A stretch of DNA of 64,000 nt from Cepaea nemoralis (taxonomy: Eukaryota > Mollusca > Gastropoda > Stylommatophora > Helicidae): positions 1-64,000 of the forward strand of contig JACEFZ010025089.1 in assembly GCA_014155875.1 (NCBI GenBank). Direction: 5' to 3'. The translations under genes and the position numbers were made by a program. Of this stretch, positions 12,101-24,400 are shown in pieces. How positions within the stretch are numbered: the first letter of the stretch is position 1; each line of letters starts with the position of its first letter. The notes below the pieces were generated by a model. That model was not told the origin of the DNA and ran no database searches. It saw only the letters and a list, made by a program, of their open reading frames with translations.

Positions 12101-15100
12101 GAAGGCTGTGGATGGACATGATCCCCAGTGCCACTCAGCTTGGACAATAAGAAGTAGGTCGATTATTGTGCTCAGATTCTCCTTGTATGATCAATGGGAG
12201 GAGACTGGGGCATTCATGGAGATATCCGTGTGCAATGAAAATGATCCTTCACCAAAACCATGTTGTTTGGAGATGATGGGATAATGAGGTGGGGTGGCCT
12301 GTTCCCATCCTCAAACCTTTTCTTCCCAGAAATTAACTGGTACTCATTATATGATGAGAGTGGGTCAACCTCAGAGCTGTACCAGTCATAGAAACATTGT
12401 ACCACTGCTGGGGACTGAACCAAGACCACTGTCTTGGCAGGCAAATATACTAACTGCTCTACCACAGCAGCTCCAGCTTGTACATAGCAACTTAAGAAAG
12501 CTTCCTGGCAGAAACTAGCAATGGCATAGAATGCTGTAAATGTTACTTTTACAATGTCTCTTTCTTTTGGCCTTTAGCCCCTCAACCAACTCACTCCAAT
12601 CTGTTCTATCCTTAGCTATCCCAAACAGCTCCTTTCATACCCTTCCCATATTATTAGTCGTTAGTCGTGGTTCCAACTTCACGGCAAAGGGTTACCCTCA
12701 TAATGCTCAGTTCCTGTGCCAGTGATTATCAAACAAAATGCTCCTCACTGCCCCATGTGAAAAATGGAACAAACAGCAGTACTGACAAACGAACAGCACA
12801 CACAGGCAAGTACAGGCTTAAGGCCGTTGCCAGAATGCCAACACAACAGTCCGCCATGAAAATTACAGTTCATCATCGATGGAAGCGGCAGTCACTAGAA
12901 AAGCAGCAGCTTCACACACATTACTGCATAATGTAAAACTAACTAGTTCAGCAACCGACCACCGCCACTTTCTGAACATGAAAAGAAACAACCACGGACA
13001 AATGTAAAAGCACTCCACATGAAATCCACAGCTCACAGTGTCAGCTCCAAGCACTTAACTCAGTAGCTGGGCAACGGAACCATGTACTACCAGTCCAACA
13101 TGAGGAAAATGCATAAGCAAGCTGTAGCCAGAAGCAAAAACACTCCAGAGGCCTTAACAGCTCAACCGCTTATCCGTCATATTAGACCTGGTATTGCTTT
13201 CCCATATTATTTGTCTCTACTTCTCTTTTTCTTGTATTTGTGGTTCTTTCTCTATTTCTTTTGGCCTGTGGATTCCAGACACAGTCTTTTCTAGTTATGG
13301 AGTCTCTGTGGCAAAGTGGTCAAGCCGTTTGACTCGTGCTCCGAAGGTTGTGGGTTCGATTCCGGGTGCGTCCTTCGGTTTGTGAGTTAAATGTTTCGGA
13401 GACTCCTGTGGGTCGTCGCTAAAAGCTACGGAGTGAGTGCTTTGTGCGACGCTTTCCGTGCTGCGGAAAGAGACCGAGCCATATGGGATAAAACCCGGTG
13501 CAATGAAGTTGACCCTGTCGACTTTTAAAGTCGCTTTTAAGCGACTTTTCTAGTTATACTATTCTCAGGTTTTCTCAGTCTATGGCCAATCCAGTGCCAC
13601 ATATATCCTATCCAGTGCCACATATATCTTATCCAGTGCCATGTATATCTTATCCAGTGCCATGTATATCTTATCCAGTGCCAGTATCTTTTCTCCGCCT
13701 CTTGGTTCACTGGTATTTGTCTATTTCTCTCCAAGAGCTCCACACTGGTGATTCTGTCATACCATATTGGTCTGTCTTTTTTGTGCAGACACCAATTTAT
13801 TCATGTCTGTAGTTTGTTTGTAATCATTAATAATACCTGCTGAGTAAACATGTCCAGGACATTTTACTAGTGTTTTGACAAAGATAACAATTAACTTAAG
13901 TAGAGTAACAACAAAGAACCCTTGTACAGGCCTTGTTATACATTAGGTAAATGGTGCCAGCCCCACATTTGTATAGACAAACTAGCGCTCCGAGGTCCAT
14001 GTGGATATTATCCAACCAGCCGCCTTAACTAGGTCAATTCTTTTAAAATCTGCCTCAATGGGCATTCAAACACATGACCACCTTGCCAGCAGGCAAGCGT
14101 GTTAGAAACCGCTTTACCGTTGATTTTTAAATACAATAAACTACAATAAAGCAACACATTACTTTGTAATCCAACATGGACATTTCTGGCAGCTGAGACA
14201 CAATCCTGTTCTCCATGAAGTAAGGGAAAAACCAGATTAGTGGTAGCAGCTCACCTGGTCGAAAAATGGAACGGGACAGAAGAATACAAAAATATGTCAT
14301 CAACTAGTGAAAAACTATCATTCCTCTTGCTGATTACACGGAATAATTATATTTCTATAAAATAATGTTTGGTGGGTGTGTTAGTGTATGTGATAGACAG
14401 CCACGCTGATAATGCCATCAGCGTGGCCGGATGTGGGTTCAGCCACTACGTTCATCATCCATCAACAGAGGAAAAGATGGCCAACTATTCAAATCCTACA
14501 TCCAGACCTTCAATATGCGATGGCCTATCACATCACAGACTCATAGCAGGAAACTGCTTCGAGACAAGTGTTTTGACAAATGTTATATAATATTAGTATG
14601 TCATAACAATAGATGAGAGTGGTCACTGTTTCTCAACTCACACGATCATCAGTCTTGGATCAGATCTGCATCCTTGTCCTGATCATGCCCTGTGGTCAGG
14701 CTATCCAGGTATTTATCTTGTTTTCTTTCTCTTGCTCTTTTCCTATCAAGATTTTCAGTTGTCTCTAAATTGCTAAGCTTATTTTTCATCATAGTGTGTC
14801 AAAAACATCTCAACTGTCTAATTTTGCTAATCAACTGACATTTTCATTTGTTTCTTGAAGGACTGTCTCGTTCTTATTTCTGTTCATCCATGGTATTCTT
14901 TGCATTTTCCTTAGAAGCCACATTTCCACTGCCCTCAGATATTTCTCAGCTTGTCAGCTTATTGTTCATATAATTTATTTATATATACTATAACATATTT
15001 GTCTTAACAGTATAGGATCTACATAGCAGTTTAACACACTTTTTCTAACAGTATAGATTCTATATAGCACTTTAATACATTTGTTCTAACAGTATAGGTT

Positions 15101-18100
15101 TTATATAGCACTTTAACACACGTGTTCTAACAATATAAGTTCTATATAGTACTTTAACACACAATTTCTAACAATATAGGTTTTATGTAGCACTTTAACA
15201 CACATTTTCTAACAATATAGATTCTATGTAGCACTTTAACACACATTTTCTAACAATATAGATTCTATGTAGCACTTTAACACACATTTTCTAACAATAT
15301 AGGTTCTATATAGCACTTTAACACACTTTTTCAAATACTAATAGTATAGGTTCTGCATAGCACTTTAAAACGCTTGCTCTAACAGTATAGGTTCTATACA
15401 GCACTTTAACACACTTGATCTAACAGTACAGATTCTATATAGCACTTTAACACACTTTTTCTAACAGTATAGGTTCTATACAGCACTTTAACATTTCTTC
15501 TCCCAGACCTACCTTTGATATTTACCAAATCTGGTGAGTGTTTTGCAGCAGACATGTGTGATAGTTTTGTAAAAGTGGCTACTAGAGCCTCAACCATCCC
15601 GCCAAAAGGTGGATCTGTAACCACCACAACATGGCTACTACCTTCAGACAGAAAATTCAGCAAGCTGTTCTTGGTCTTTGACTCAAAGAAATGATGATTA
15701 AACATGTTGTACTTGATGTAAAGCAATGGAGGATATACTTGAGCCTATATAAAAGAAGAATGGTTTTTCAAATCACTAGGTGGCACTAAATCACATGGTG
15801 TTTATCTAAAACAAGGCTAAAAGAAATAATCACCAACAAGGAGACACATTTACTGTTTTAGCCTGCATATGTGAATTGGTTTTTGTTGTTGTTGTTGTTG
15901 AACCTAGTCAAGCTCTTTACCCTTTATAACTTGTAGAAATGGGGATGTGATGACATGGTTTCCATCATGGTAGGAAACAACACACTCATTCTGGACATGC
16001 TCATGTACTATCCATGTGGTCAATTCAAGATGTGGATGCTGATTATCTACCATCATCATTGGTATTTGCTGTGACTGAATAACTGGATGTGCAATGGAAA
16101 CAGCAAGGAATGGGTAAGAAAGATCTTGAATGATTGGCTGGATGTGCAATGGAAACAGCAAGGAATGGGTAAGAAAGATCTTGAATGATTGGCTGGATGT
16201 GCAATGGAAACAGCAAGGAATGGGTAAGAAAGATCTTGAATGAATGGCTGGATGTGCAATGGAAACAGCAAGGAATGGGTAAGAAAGATCTTGAATGATT
16301 GGCTGGATGTGCAATGGAAACAGCAAGGAATGGGTAAGAAAGATCTTGAATGATTGGCTGGATGTGCAATGGAAACAGCAAGGAATGGGTAAGAAAGATC
16401 TTGAATGATTGGCTGAATGTGTAATGGAAACAGCAAAGAATGGGTAAGAAAGATCTTGAATGAATGGCTGGATGTGTAATGGAAACAGCAAAGAATGGGT
16501 AAGAAAGATCTTGAATGAATGGCTAGATGTGTAATGGAAACAGCAAGGAATGAGTAAGAAAGATCTTGACTGAATGATTGGATATGTAATGGAAACAGCA
16601 AAGAATTTATAAGAAAGATCTTGATTGAATATGTAATGGAAACAGCAAGGAATGGGTAAGAAAGATCTTGACTGAATGTGTTATGGAAACAGCAAGGAAT
16701 GGGTAAGAAAGATCTTGACTGAATGTGTTAAGGAAACAGCAAGGAATGGGAAGAAATATACTGACTGCACCAGGACAGAACAATATAACATGGAATAAAA
16801 TAGGTTTCAGATCCTGCAGAGAAACAACAAGCACAAAAACATGTACATACCTTATAAGGCCAGGTGAACAGAAATCACAGTGTGAAAATAATAAAATTAA
16901 TATTAACAATGGCTACAAAAAGCAACAATAAATTTGCTGAGCAAACACATGTCCAATGTTTCAATTATAACAAACTTTGTCAAGAACAATGCAAACATGA
17001 TTACTTTGATCCTTGGTATGGCTTCATCATCATCATCATGTGCCCTGTCAACTAACTGATGTGTTCATGTCTCTCCCCAGATCAAGGCCCTTGGTGTGGT
17101 GTTCTGCATCAACTCTGCCAATGGTATCCCTCCATGCCACCACCTCAGTCCATCCAGCTCCTTTCTCTCGATCTGCCTTTGCCCCTTTTCCCCCTGATCT
17201 TTCCAGTCATCAAACAGTTTTCTAACATCTCTTAATATGACCAAATAATGTTGGTCTATTTCTTATAGTCATATATAATTTTATACTTTCCCTAGCCTCT
17301 TCCAGGCAATTGTTGTAAGTTAATCTGGCAGTCCAAGGTATTCACACCACTCTTGTTAGGAATCATACCTCCAATGTTCTGCAGCTTTTCTTCATTTTTT
17401 CATTCACGTTCCTTGATTCACTGAAATACAGCTAAGCTCGTTCTATATAACATTTGAGTACTCTCTTTCTTACATTCAATGATAGTGACATATTGCATAA
17501 GATACTTTAAATTTAGGGGTTACCTTCGTAATCCCTCATACCGCATTCGAAACACAGCTACGGGTTATTTGGCAGCAGGCCGCCTTGCGTTGGGGTTTTT
17601 TACAAAATGGTATGGTTCCGATCGTTCAGAAAGCAATGGCAAACTACTGAATGTAAACTTGCCAAGTGATCACAACAGCCAAGAAATGCTGGAGTTGACT
17701 GTGATGTCCTGTAAAGGATAAGCAACTAACTTAACTAACTCTTTTTCTTACATTCAATGATAGTGACACATAGCATAAGATACTTTAAATTTACTATAAC
17801 GTAACTTTGGGGTTTTGTAAAATCTCCTAGCCTGTTTTTGCTTGGGCAAATGGTTCTTTATTCCTCAGTTGGACAAATTTCTCCTGACACCCACCAGCAA
17901 TTTTGTACAACTTGTAATGTACAGACTTTAACTTACGTATCTCTCATCTAGATCAAGTAACAGTGAAGTCACTTTCTTGCCAGATTTTTTACAAAACTGC
18001 ACTTCTTCGTGGATCCTAAAACAAAACAATATTTTTACCATCTCTATTAGACAACAAATATCAAAAATTTAAAATCAAATCAGTTTGGTCTTGAAACAAA

Positions 18101-21100
18101 GAAATGCACATTACTTAATCATGCATATAGTGCAAGTAGGATAAATATCCAATAATAGTTTGCTTATGTTTTAACTCTGCTGTGAAAGTACACATTTTCT
18201 TCATTGCCTGATTAGCCTTCACCTCCATTATGTGTGTCTAGGATGAACCGGTCGCCGGTCTCCCTGGCCAAGGTGTTCACAACACTGTTCGTAATCCTGT
18301 ATATCCACGTGGGGAAAACAGCAGCTGCAAGAATCGGCTGCGGTTTGCGCTGCGCCGGTAACTTACGGGGGTATGTGAGCCAGTCATTCAGAAAGCAATG
18401 GAAAAACATCAACAGCAGCTGAAAAATGTTGGTGTTGACTGCAACATCCTGTAAGGGATATGCAACCAAAAAGAAAAAAGATGAACCATAGCAGTGCAAA
18501 ACAAAAATGCATAACTGCTATAAATGTACAGATGGTTTGGCATCACAAAGCACACAGGAAAGGAGAATGAAGACCAAGCACAGATGACTTCATAGGAGTG
18601 ACACAATAACTTTTTTTGAAGATCAAATCAACCCCTACCTTAGTAATGATTCATAAGAGTATCATGATGGAAATATCAACACTCACTAGAAGAGATCAAC
18701 TTGATTGTGTCAATCTCCTTTCTAAGTATACAATATATATTCTGTTGTGGGTAGCTGTTAAAGAACTCTTAGAATACGATGGATCAAAAGGATCCACCAA
18801 TGGCACAATGTGAGGTGTTGAGTTTTGTGAGTGCTGCCCAACAATTGGCGCTAACAGAAAGCTGGCAGCACCATCTACTGTTACACAGTTGCGCAGTCAT
18901 GTCTGACTAAGACCTGACAGAAAGTAGTAGAATGACATGATGTGGACAAAACCACGAGGGGTCTGGATTGCAGTCTTATCTCCTTTTGCCTAGGAAGATC
19001 CTGACACTTGGCACATGGGATATTAGAACAATGTATGAATTGGGAAAGATAGCCCAAGTGGTAGATATATTGAGAAGAGAATTAAAGACAGAGATAGATA
19101 ATATGGAGAGGAAATGGAAGGAACTGCAGGAGATGGCAAAAGATAGGAGGGCTTGGCGTGAGTTGTTTGATGTGTATGCTCCATAGGGGGATAACGGACA
19201 AAAGAGGAGGAGGAGGAGGAGGAGGAGGAGGAGGAGGAGGAGGAGGAGGAGGAGGAGGAGGAGAAGAAGAAGAAGAAAAAGAAGAAGAAGAAGAAGAAGA
19301 AGAAGAAGAAGAAGAAGAAGAAGAAGAAGAAGAAGAAGAAGAAGAAGAAGAAGAAGAAGAAGAAGAAGAAGAAGAATAAGATATTAAGATGGAAGAAAGC
19401 ATTCATGTGTGAGGGTGGAGATTTACACAGACCAAGACTTGTCTTTACCTCCACACTGGACAGACACTAGTTTAGTGAATGAAGGGAGAATGGCCTCCAT
19501 TGTGATAAAACCTGGCAAGCACTCTCCATGCTACAAGACTGCAAGAGTCACAGCTATTCTCCTGAATGATACAGACAATCAGCATCCAAGTCTTACTCTA
19601 ACTGCTTGGAGTGCGTCTAAAGGCATGCAATGAATGAATCACAAGAAAACGAGAAGTAGACGGCAAGCTTCACGAGAACACAATCACAAGTAATAAAATG
19701 GATGTTGTGGCCAAAGCCTTCATCAGCACAGAAACAACAAACACAGACTGATACAACCACATGAAAATATAAATATAATAGTTACTCATCTGTATCCTTG
19801 TTGTGGACTGGACAACTCTTTCATAAAATCTGTGCGTATGATTCCAACAAAGCAACTGAACCAAAAATGTGGTTAAGGGGGTCAAGGGGCTAAAGGTCAA
19901 TAACGCCACAGGGAAATGGTATTCATTCATTGTATTTTTGCAGCTTTAATGCAGTTCCACTAATTCCAGTTTTACTCAAAGCATGCAGGAGTCACAGCTT
20001 TTTCCTTTAATGATGGCAACCAAACAGCACCACGTCTTATCTGACTGCTTGGAGAGCTCCCGAGGATGCATAAAATGAGTGTTGTTTTATACCAGGATGG
20101 AATCCAAGTCATCATTATACCCGAGTCTTCAGGCTGCACAAGGGCGAACAACTCTCACCAATTATTCAAGTCGTATAAGGGTGACCAACTCTTCTTAGTT
20201 CTTCAAGCTGTACAAGGGTGAATAACTTTCCCCCAATTCTTCAAGCTATACACAGGTGAATAACTCTTCCTAGTTCTTCAAGCTGTAAAGGGGTAACAAC
20301 TCTCCCCAGCTCTTCAAGCTGTACAAGGGTGAATAATTTTCCCCAATTCTTCAAGCTGTACAAGGGTAAATAATTTCCCCCAATTCTTCAAGCTGTACAA
20401 GGGTGAATAATTTTCCCCAATTCTTCAAGCTGTACAAGGGTGAACAACTTTCCCAAGTTCTTCAAGCTGTATACGGGTGAAAAACTTTCCCCAATTCTTC
20501 AAGATGTACAAGGGTGAACAACTATCCCCAATTATTGAAACTGTACAAGGGTGAACAACTTTCTCCAATTCTGAAAGCTGTACAACTTTCCCCATTTCTT
20601 CAAACTGTACAAGGGTGAACAACTCGCCTCAGTTCTTCAAGTTGTACAAGGGTAAACAACTCTCCCTAATTCTTCAAGCTGAACAAGGGTGTACAACTCA
20701 AACTAACAGAGTTCTACAACAGCACCCTAAGGCAGTACTGGTTATGGGTTTACCTGTACCACCACATGGTATCACTTTAGAGCCACAGTTGCAGAGCTCG
20801 CTCTTTGTACAATTGTCTATTAAGAAAGTAGTCTGGGTTATATCCCGTGCAGAGGCAGTTTTCTTTCTCTAATCATGCAGCTCTGTGGTCAACTCAGCCT
20901 CATAACAATGGATACCAGACAATTTTCACAAGATCTAATACTTCACAACCCAGTGGTAGTATCCGTTAAGGAACTACGTTTACCTTAGTATCACTTAACT
21001 TGTTAATTTGGATTCACAACCAGCAATACCGCACCACAAGCAAAGCTATGGGTACTCAGTCTCCATCACATGAAAGGTATAATAACTGATGGCAAGATAA

Positions 21101-21324
21101 ATAAAATGAAATTTCAAGCTGGTGTCTCATTGAGATTATTATTAAAAGTCTCCTCCAGATAGCAAGAACATTACCTTGGGGCTCCCACACAAAGTATGTG
21201 TGTGTAACCAAGTTGCATGACTGTGTCAATCAAGAATGACACTGTAGACTTTGCAAACAAGTATTGCTGAAATGAAACCAACAAATAAAGTATATAGATC
21301 ACTACAGACAAAAGGATGAAATTT

Positions 21325-21422
<98 letters not shown>

Positions 21423-24400
21423 AAATATATATAATTTATAAAAAAAAAAGGTACAATCTTCAACTGCTCCAACATCACAAGGGAAGAAATACAAACTAGA
21501 ATCAATTCTGGAAATAAGATATACTATGCACTACAAAATCTACTAAAATCAAACGCGCTATCTCGTAACACCAAAATCACAATATACAAAACACTGATCA
21601 GACCAGTTGTGCTGTATGGCTCTGAAACCTGCAGTACAACAAAAGGAGACGAAGCCTTGTTACAAACCTTTGAGACCAAAGTTTTAAGACGTATCTTTGG
21701 ACCCATTAGGGATACACAAAGTGGAGAGTGGAAAAGAAGAAGCAACAAAGACATTTATGATCTGTTTAAGTCCCCGCTAATCACTGGTATCATGAAGGCT
21801 AATAGACTACAATGGCTGGGGCATATAGAAAGAATGGAAGACAATAGGGAAACAAAACTCGCTTACACTCAGGAAATAAATGACCGTAGACCCTGAGGTA
21901 GACCAAGAAGACAGTGGAGAGATAATATATATACAGACCTACAAGCACTTGGAATCAACGACTGGCAAGAGAAGGTCAACCAGAGAGACAAATGGAGACG
22001 GATTGTATCTGCAGCAAATGGTTCGGATCGCTGAAGAAGAAGAAGAAGACATATATACATAAACCATTCTACAAAATTATTAATTGAAAGATGGAGAAGA
22101 CTTTTTATCGAACAAAGACAAAATAAAATTAACACAAAATGTGAGCAGGAAATCCACATAGAAATAAATGTCTTGAGTTTGTCTATATTTGGATTAATTG
22201 AGTATACATATTTCTTCTTCTTTGCGTTCATCCGGAGTGTTTTTTCAGATGTGATTGCGGTGTGTCTGGTTAGGCACCCTTGGGTCGAAACCCTTAGGCC
22301 AACACATCCGACGTATACATATTTGATTCTCACCAGTGCTAAAGAGTTTATGTTCTTAAAATTGTTTGTTTTGTTTTGTGCTTGCTTGCTTGCTTTAAAC
22401 TCAAGCGTAGTCCATACACTATTTATAGTAGTGATGGACTGAATTTTGCTTGTGGATTAGCTTTCCTTATTAACAGTGTCCCTTGCCTTCATGTGAACCC
22501 ACTCTGACTTCAGAGGTGCTTGTAATTTACGTCCCCAAGTCAAGGATGACAGGTCAACATTTTAGTCCAGCTGGGGATAAACCGCTTACCTCAGCATCAG
22601 CACAATGAATGTCTAAGAACATACCTCTCTTACTCATTTGGCCATGAGGACCTGCGACTTAAAATTGTTAGTTTGGGTTCTGTAAATGACCACATCCTTC
22701 CCCTTCTCTGAAATAAGTCTGCACAAGTCAGAGGTGGGCGTCATGTGGCCTGAAAGAGGCTAATGAAAACAGAACATTATAAATAACTATAAGAAAGAGA
22801 CAAAAAGTTCAGTCTCCTTGTCATCTGAAGCATTTATAGAAGTTCCACGTGCAATGAACATGATCATTTACAAAGCAAACCATATGAGAAATGTACCAAA
22901 CAACTCACTGCGTAAGTCTTGTTATCATCAAGAGGCTGGAAGAGGGAAGTTGGGTGCTTGAGCTCTCCAAGTCTGACCCCATGTCTCAGACTATGACATT
23001 GACTCACATGATGGGAAGATTCTTCTTCCAACAGCAAAAGTCCGCAGGTGCAGCAAACACTGCGAAGCTCGCGGGCAAGTTTCTTGAATTCAAAATATCT
23101 GCAGGCAATAAAATATACAACTAAGCAACACTAACGTTAAACAAGTCTCAAAGTTGAAATATCTAGGCTGCAATTTCACAGATGATGAACGATTTAGAAG
23201 CAAGAATCTGAATTGATCACAGAATCACAGAATTAGAAGCAAGATTCAACACAGAATTAGAAGCAAGATTCAACACAGAATTAGAAGCAAGATTCAACAC
23301 AGAATTAGAAGCAAGATTCAACACAGAATTAGAAGCAAGATTCAACACAGAATTAGAAGCAAGATTCAACACAGAATTAGAAGCAAGATTCAACACAGAA
23401 TTAGAAGCAAGATTCACCATAGAATTAGAAGCAAGATTCAACACAGAATTAGAAGCAAGATTCAACACAGAATTAGAAGCAAGATTCAACACAGAATTAG
23501 AAGCAAGATTCACCATAGAATTAGAAGCAAGATTCAACACAGAATTAGAAGCAAGAATCAACACAGAATTAGAAACAAGATTCAACACAGAATTAGAAGC
23601 AAGATTCAACACAGAATTAGAAGCAAGATTCAACACAGAATTAGAAGCAAGATTCAACACAGAATTAGAAGCAAGATTCAACACAGAATTAGAAGCAAGA
23701 TTCAACACAGAATTAGAAGCAAGATTCAACACAGAATTAGAAGCAAGATTCAACACAGAATTAGAAGCAAGATTCAACAGAGCTAGAAGTTAGACAGTAA
23801 AAGAAGTACAGGTCTCTTTCACATGCCTTAAGGTGTATTGGGCATGTGTTGCTAGACCCAAACTTGTATAGACTAATCGGTGCTCATGGTTGGTGCAGAA
23901 GCCAGATGCTAAAAGGTAAACACAATGACTTACCACTTTTCTTCTTTCAACCATCATCCCACATAGACCTTCAGTCAACTCACTCTAAGTCGCCCTATCC
24001 TTAGCTATCCCATGCAGTCTGCCCATGTCCCCTAATGGTTAATTTGCTTGATTTATTCTCATTATTGTCTTTTCTCTATGAATGTGTAAATCTAAGTGTT
24101 GTGGAAATCCCCCATCATTTTTGTTAGGTTATCTTACATCTGATTTTGTATGTGATACAGCTGTAGCTCAAACATCCGAAGGTTATGATGGAAGTCATGA
24201 AACAAATGATAAACAGCATTTTTCTTCCAACACTTTGTTATTGATGTCATCAACTAAGCTCGTCACATGTGGGGTAAATTGTCTATGAAAGACAGCCTGG
24301 GTGACTAGAGCAACTACAAGTTCCTTCAATCAAAGTTCTGTTGTTTCAAACTCTGCTATATTAAAATCCAGAAACTAGTGATCTATTGTTGATATTAGTT

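Noticed and set aside
14369..14616. Frames around a GTGGCCGGATGTGGGTTCAG segment as a tRNA-SINE
   Set aside because: Only a weak B-box-like match; no box A, tail or target duplication.
15406..15726. Stand-alone DPPFGG methyltransferase frame that could be a transferred bacterial gene
   Set aside because: It is one exon of ZCCHC4, with proper splice sites and ten further exons in order.
15904..16601. Minus-strand frames up to 195 codons (HSRSFLPIPCCFHCTS)
   Set aside because: Translation of the 55-bp minisatellite; three overlapping frames are all open, as expected of a repeat.
23217..23777. CRISPR-like regular array (also 7132, 38095)
   Set aside because: Repeats are directly adjacent without unique spacers, and the genome is eukaryotic; these are minisatellites.
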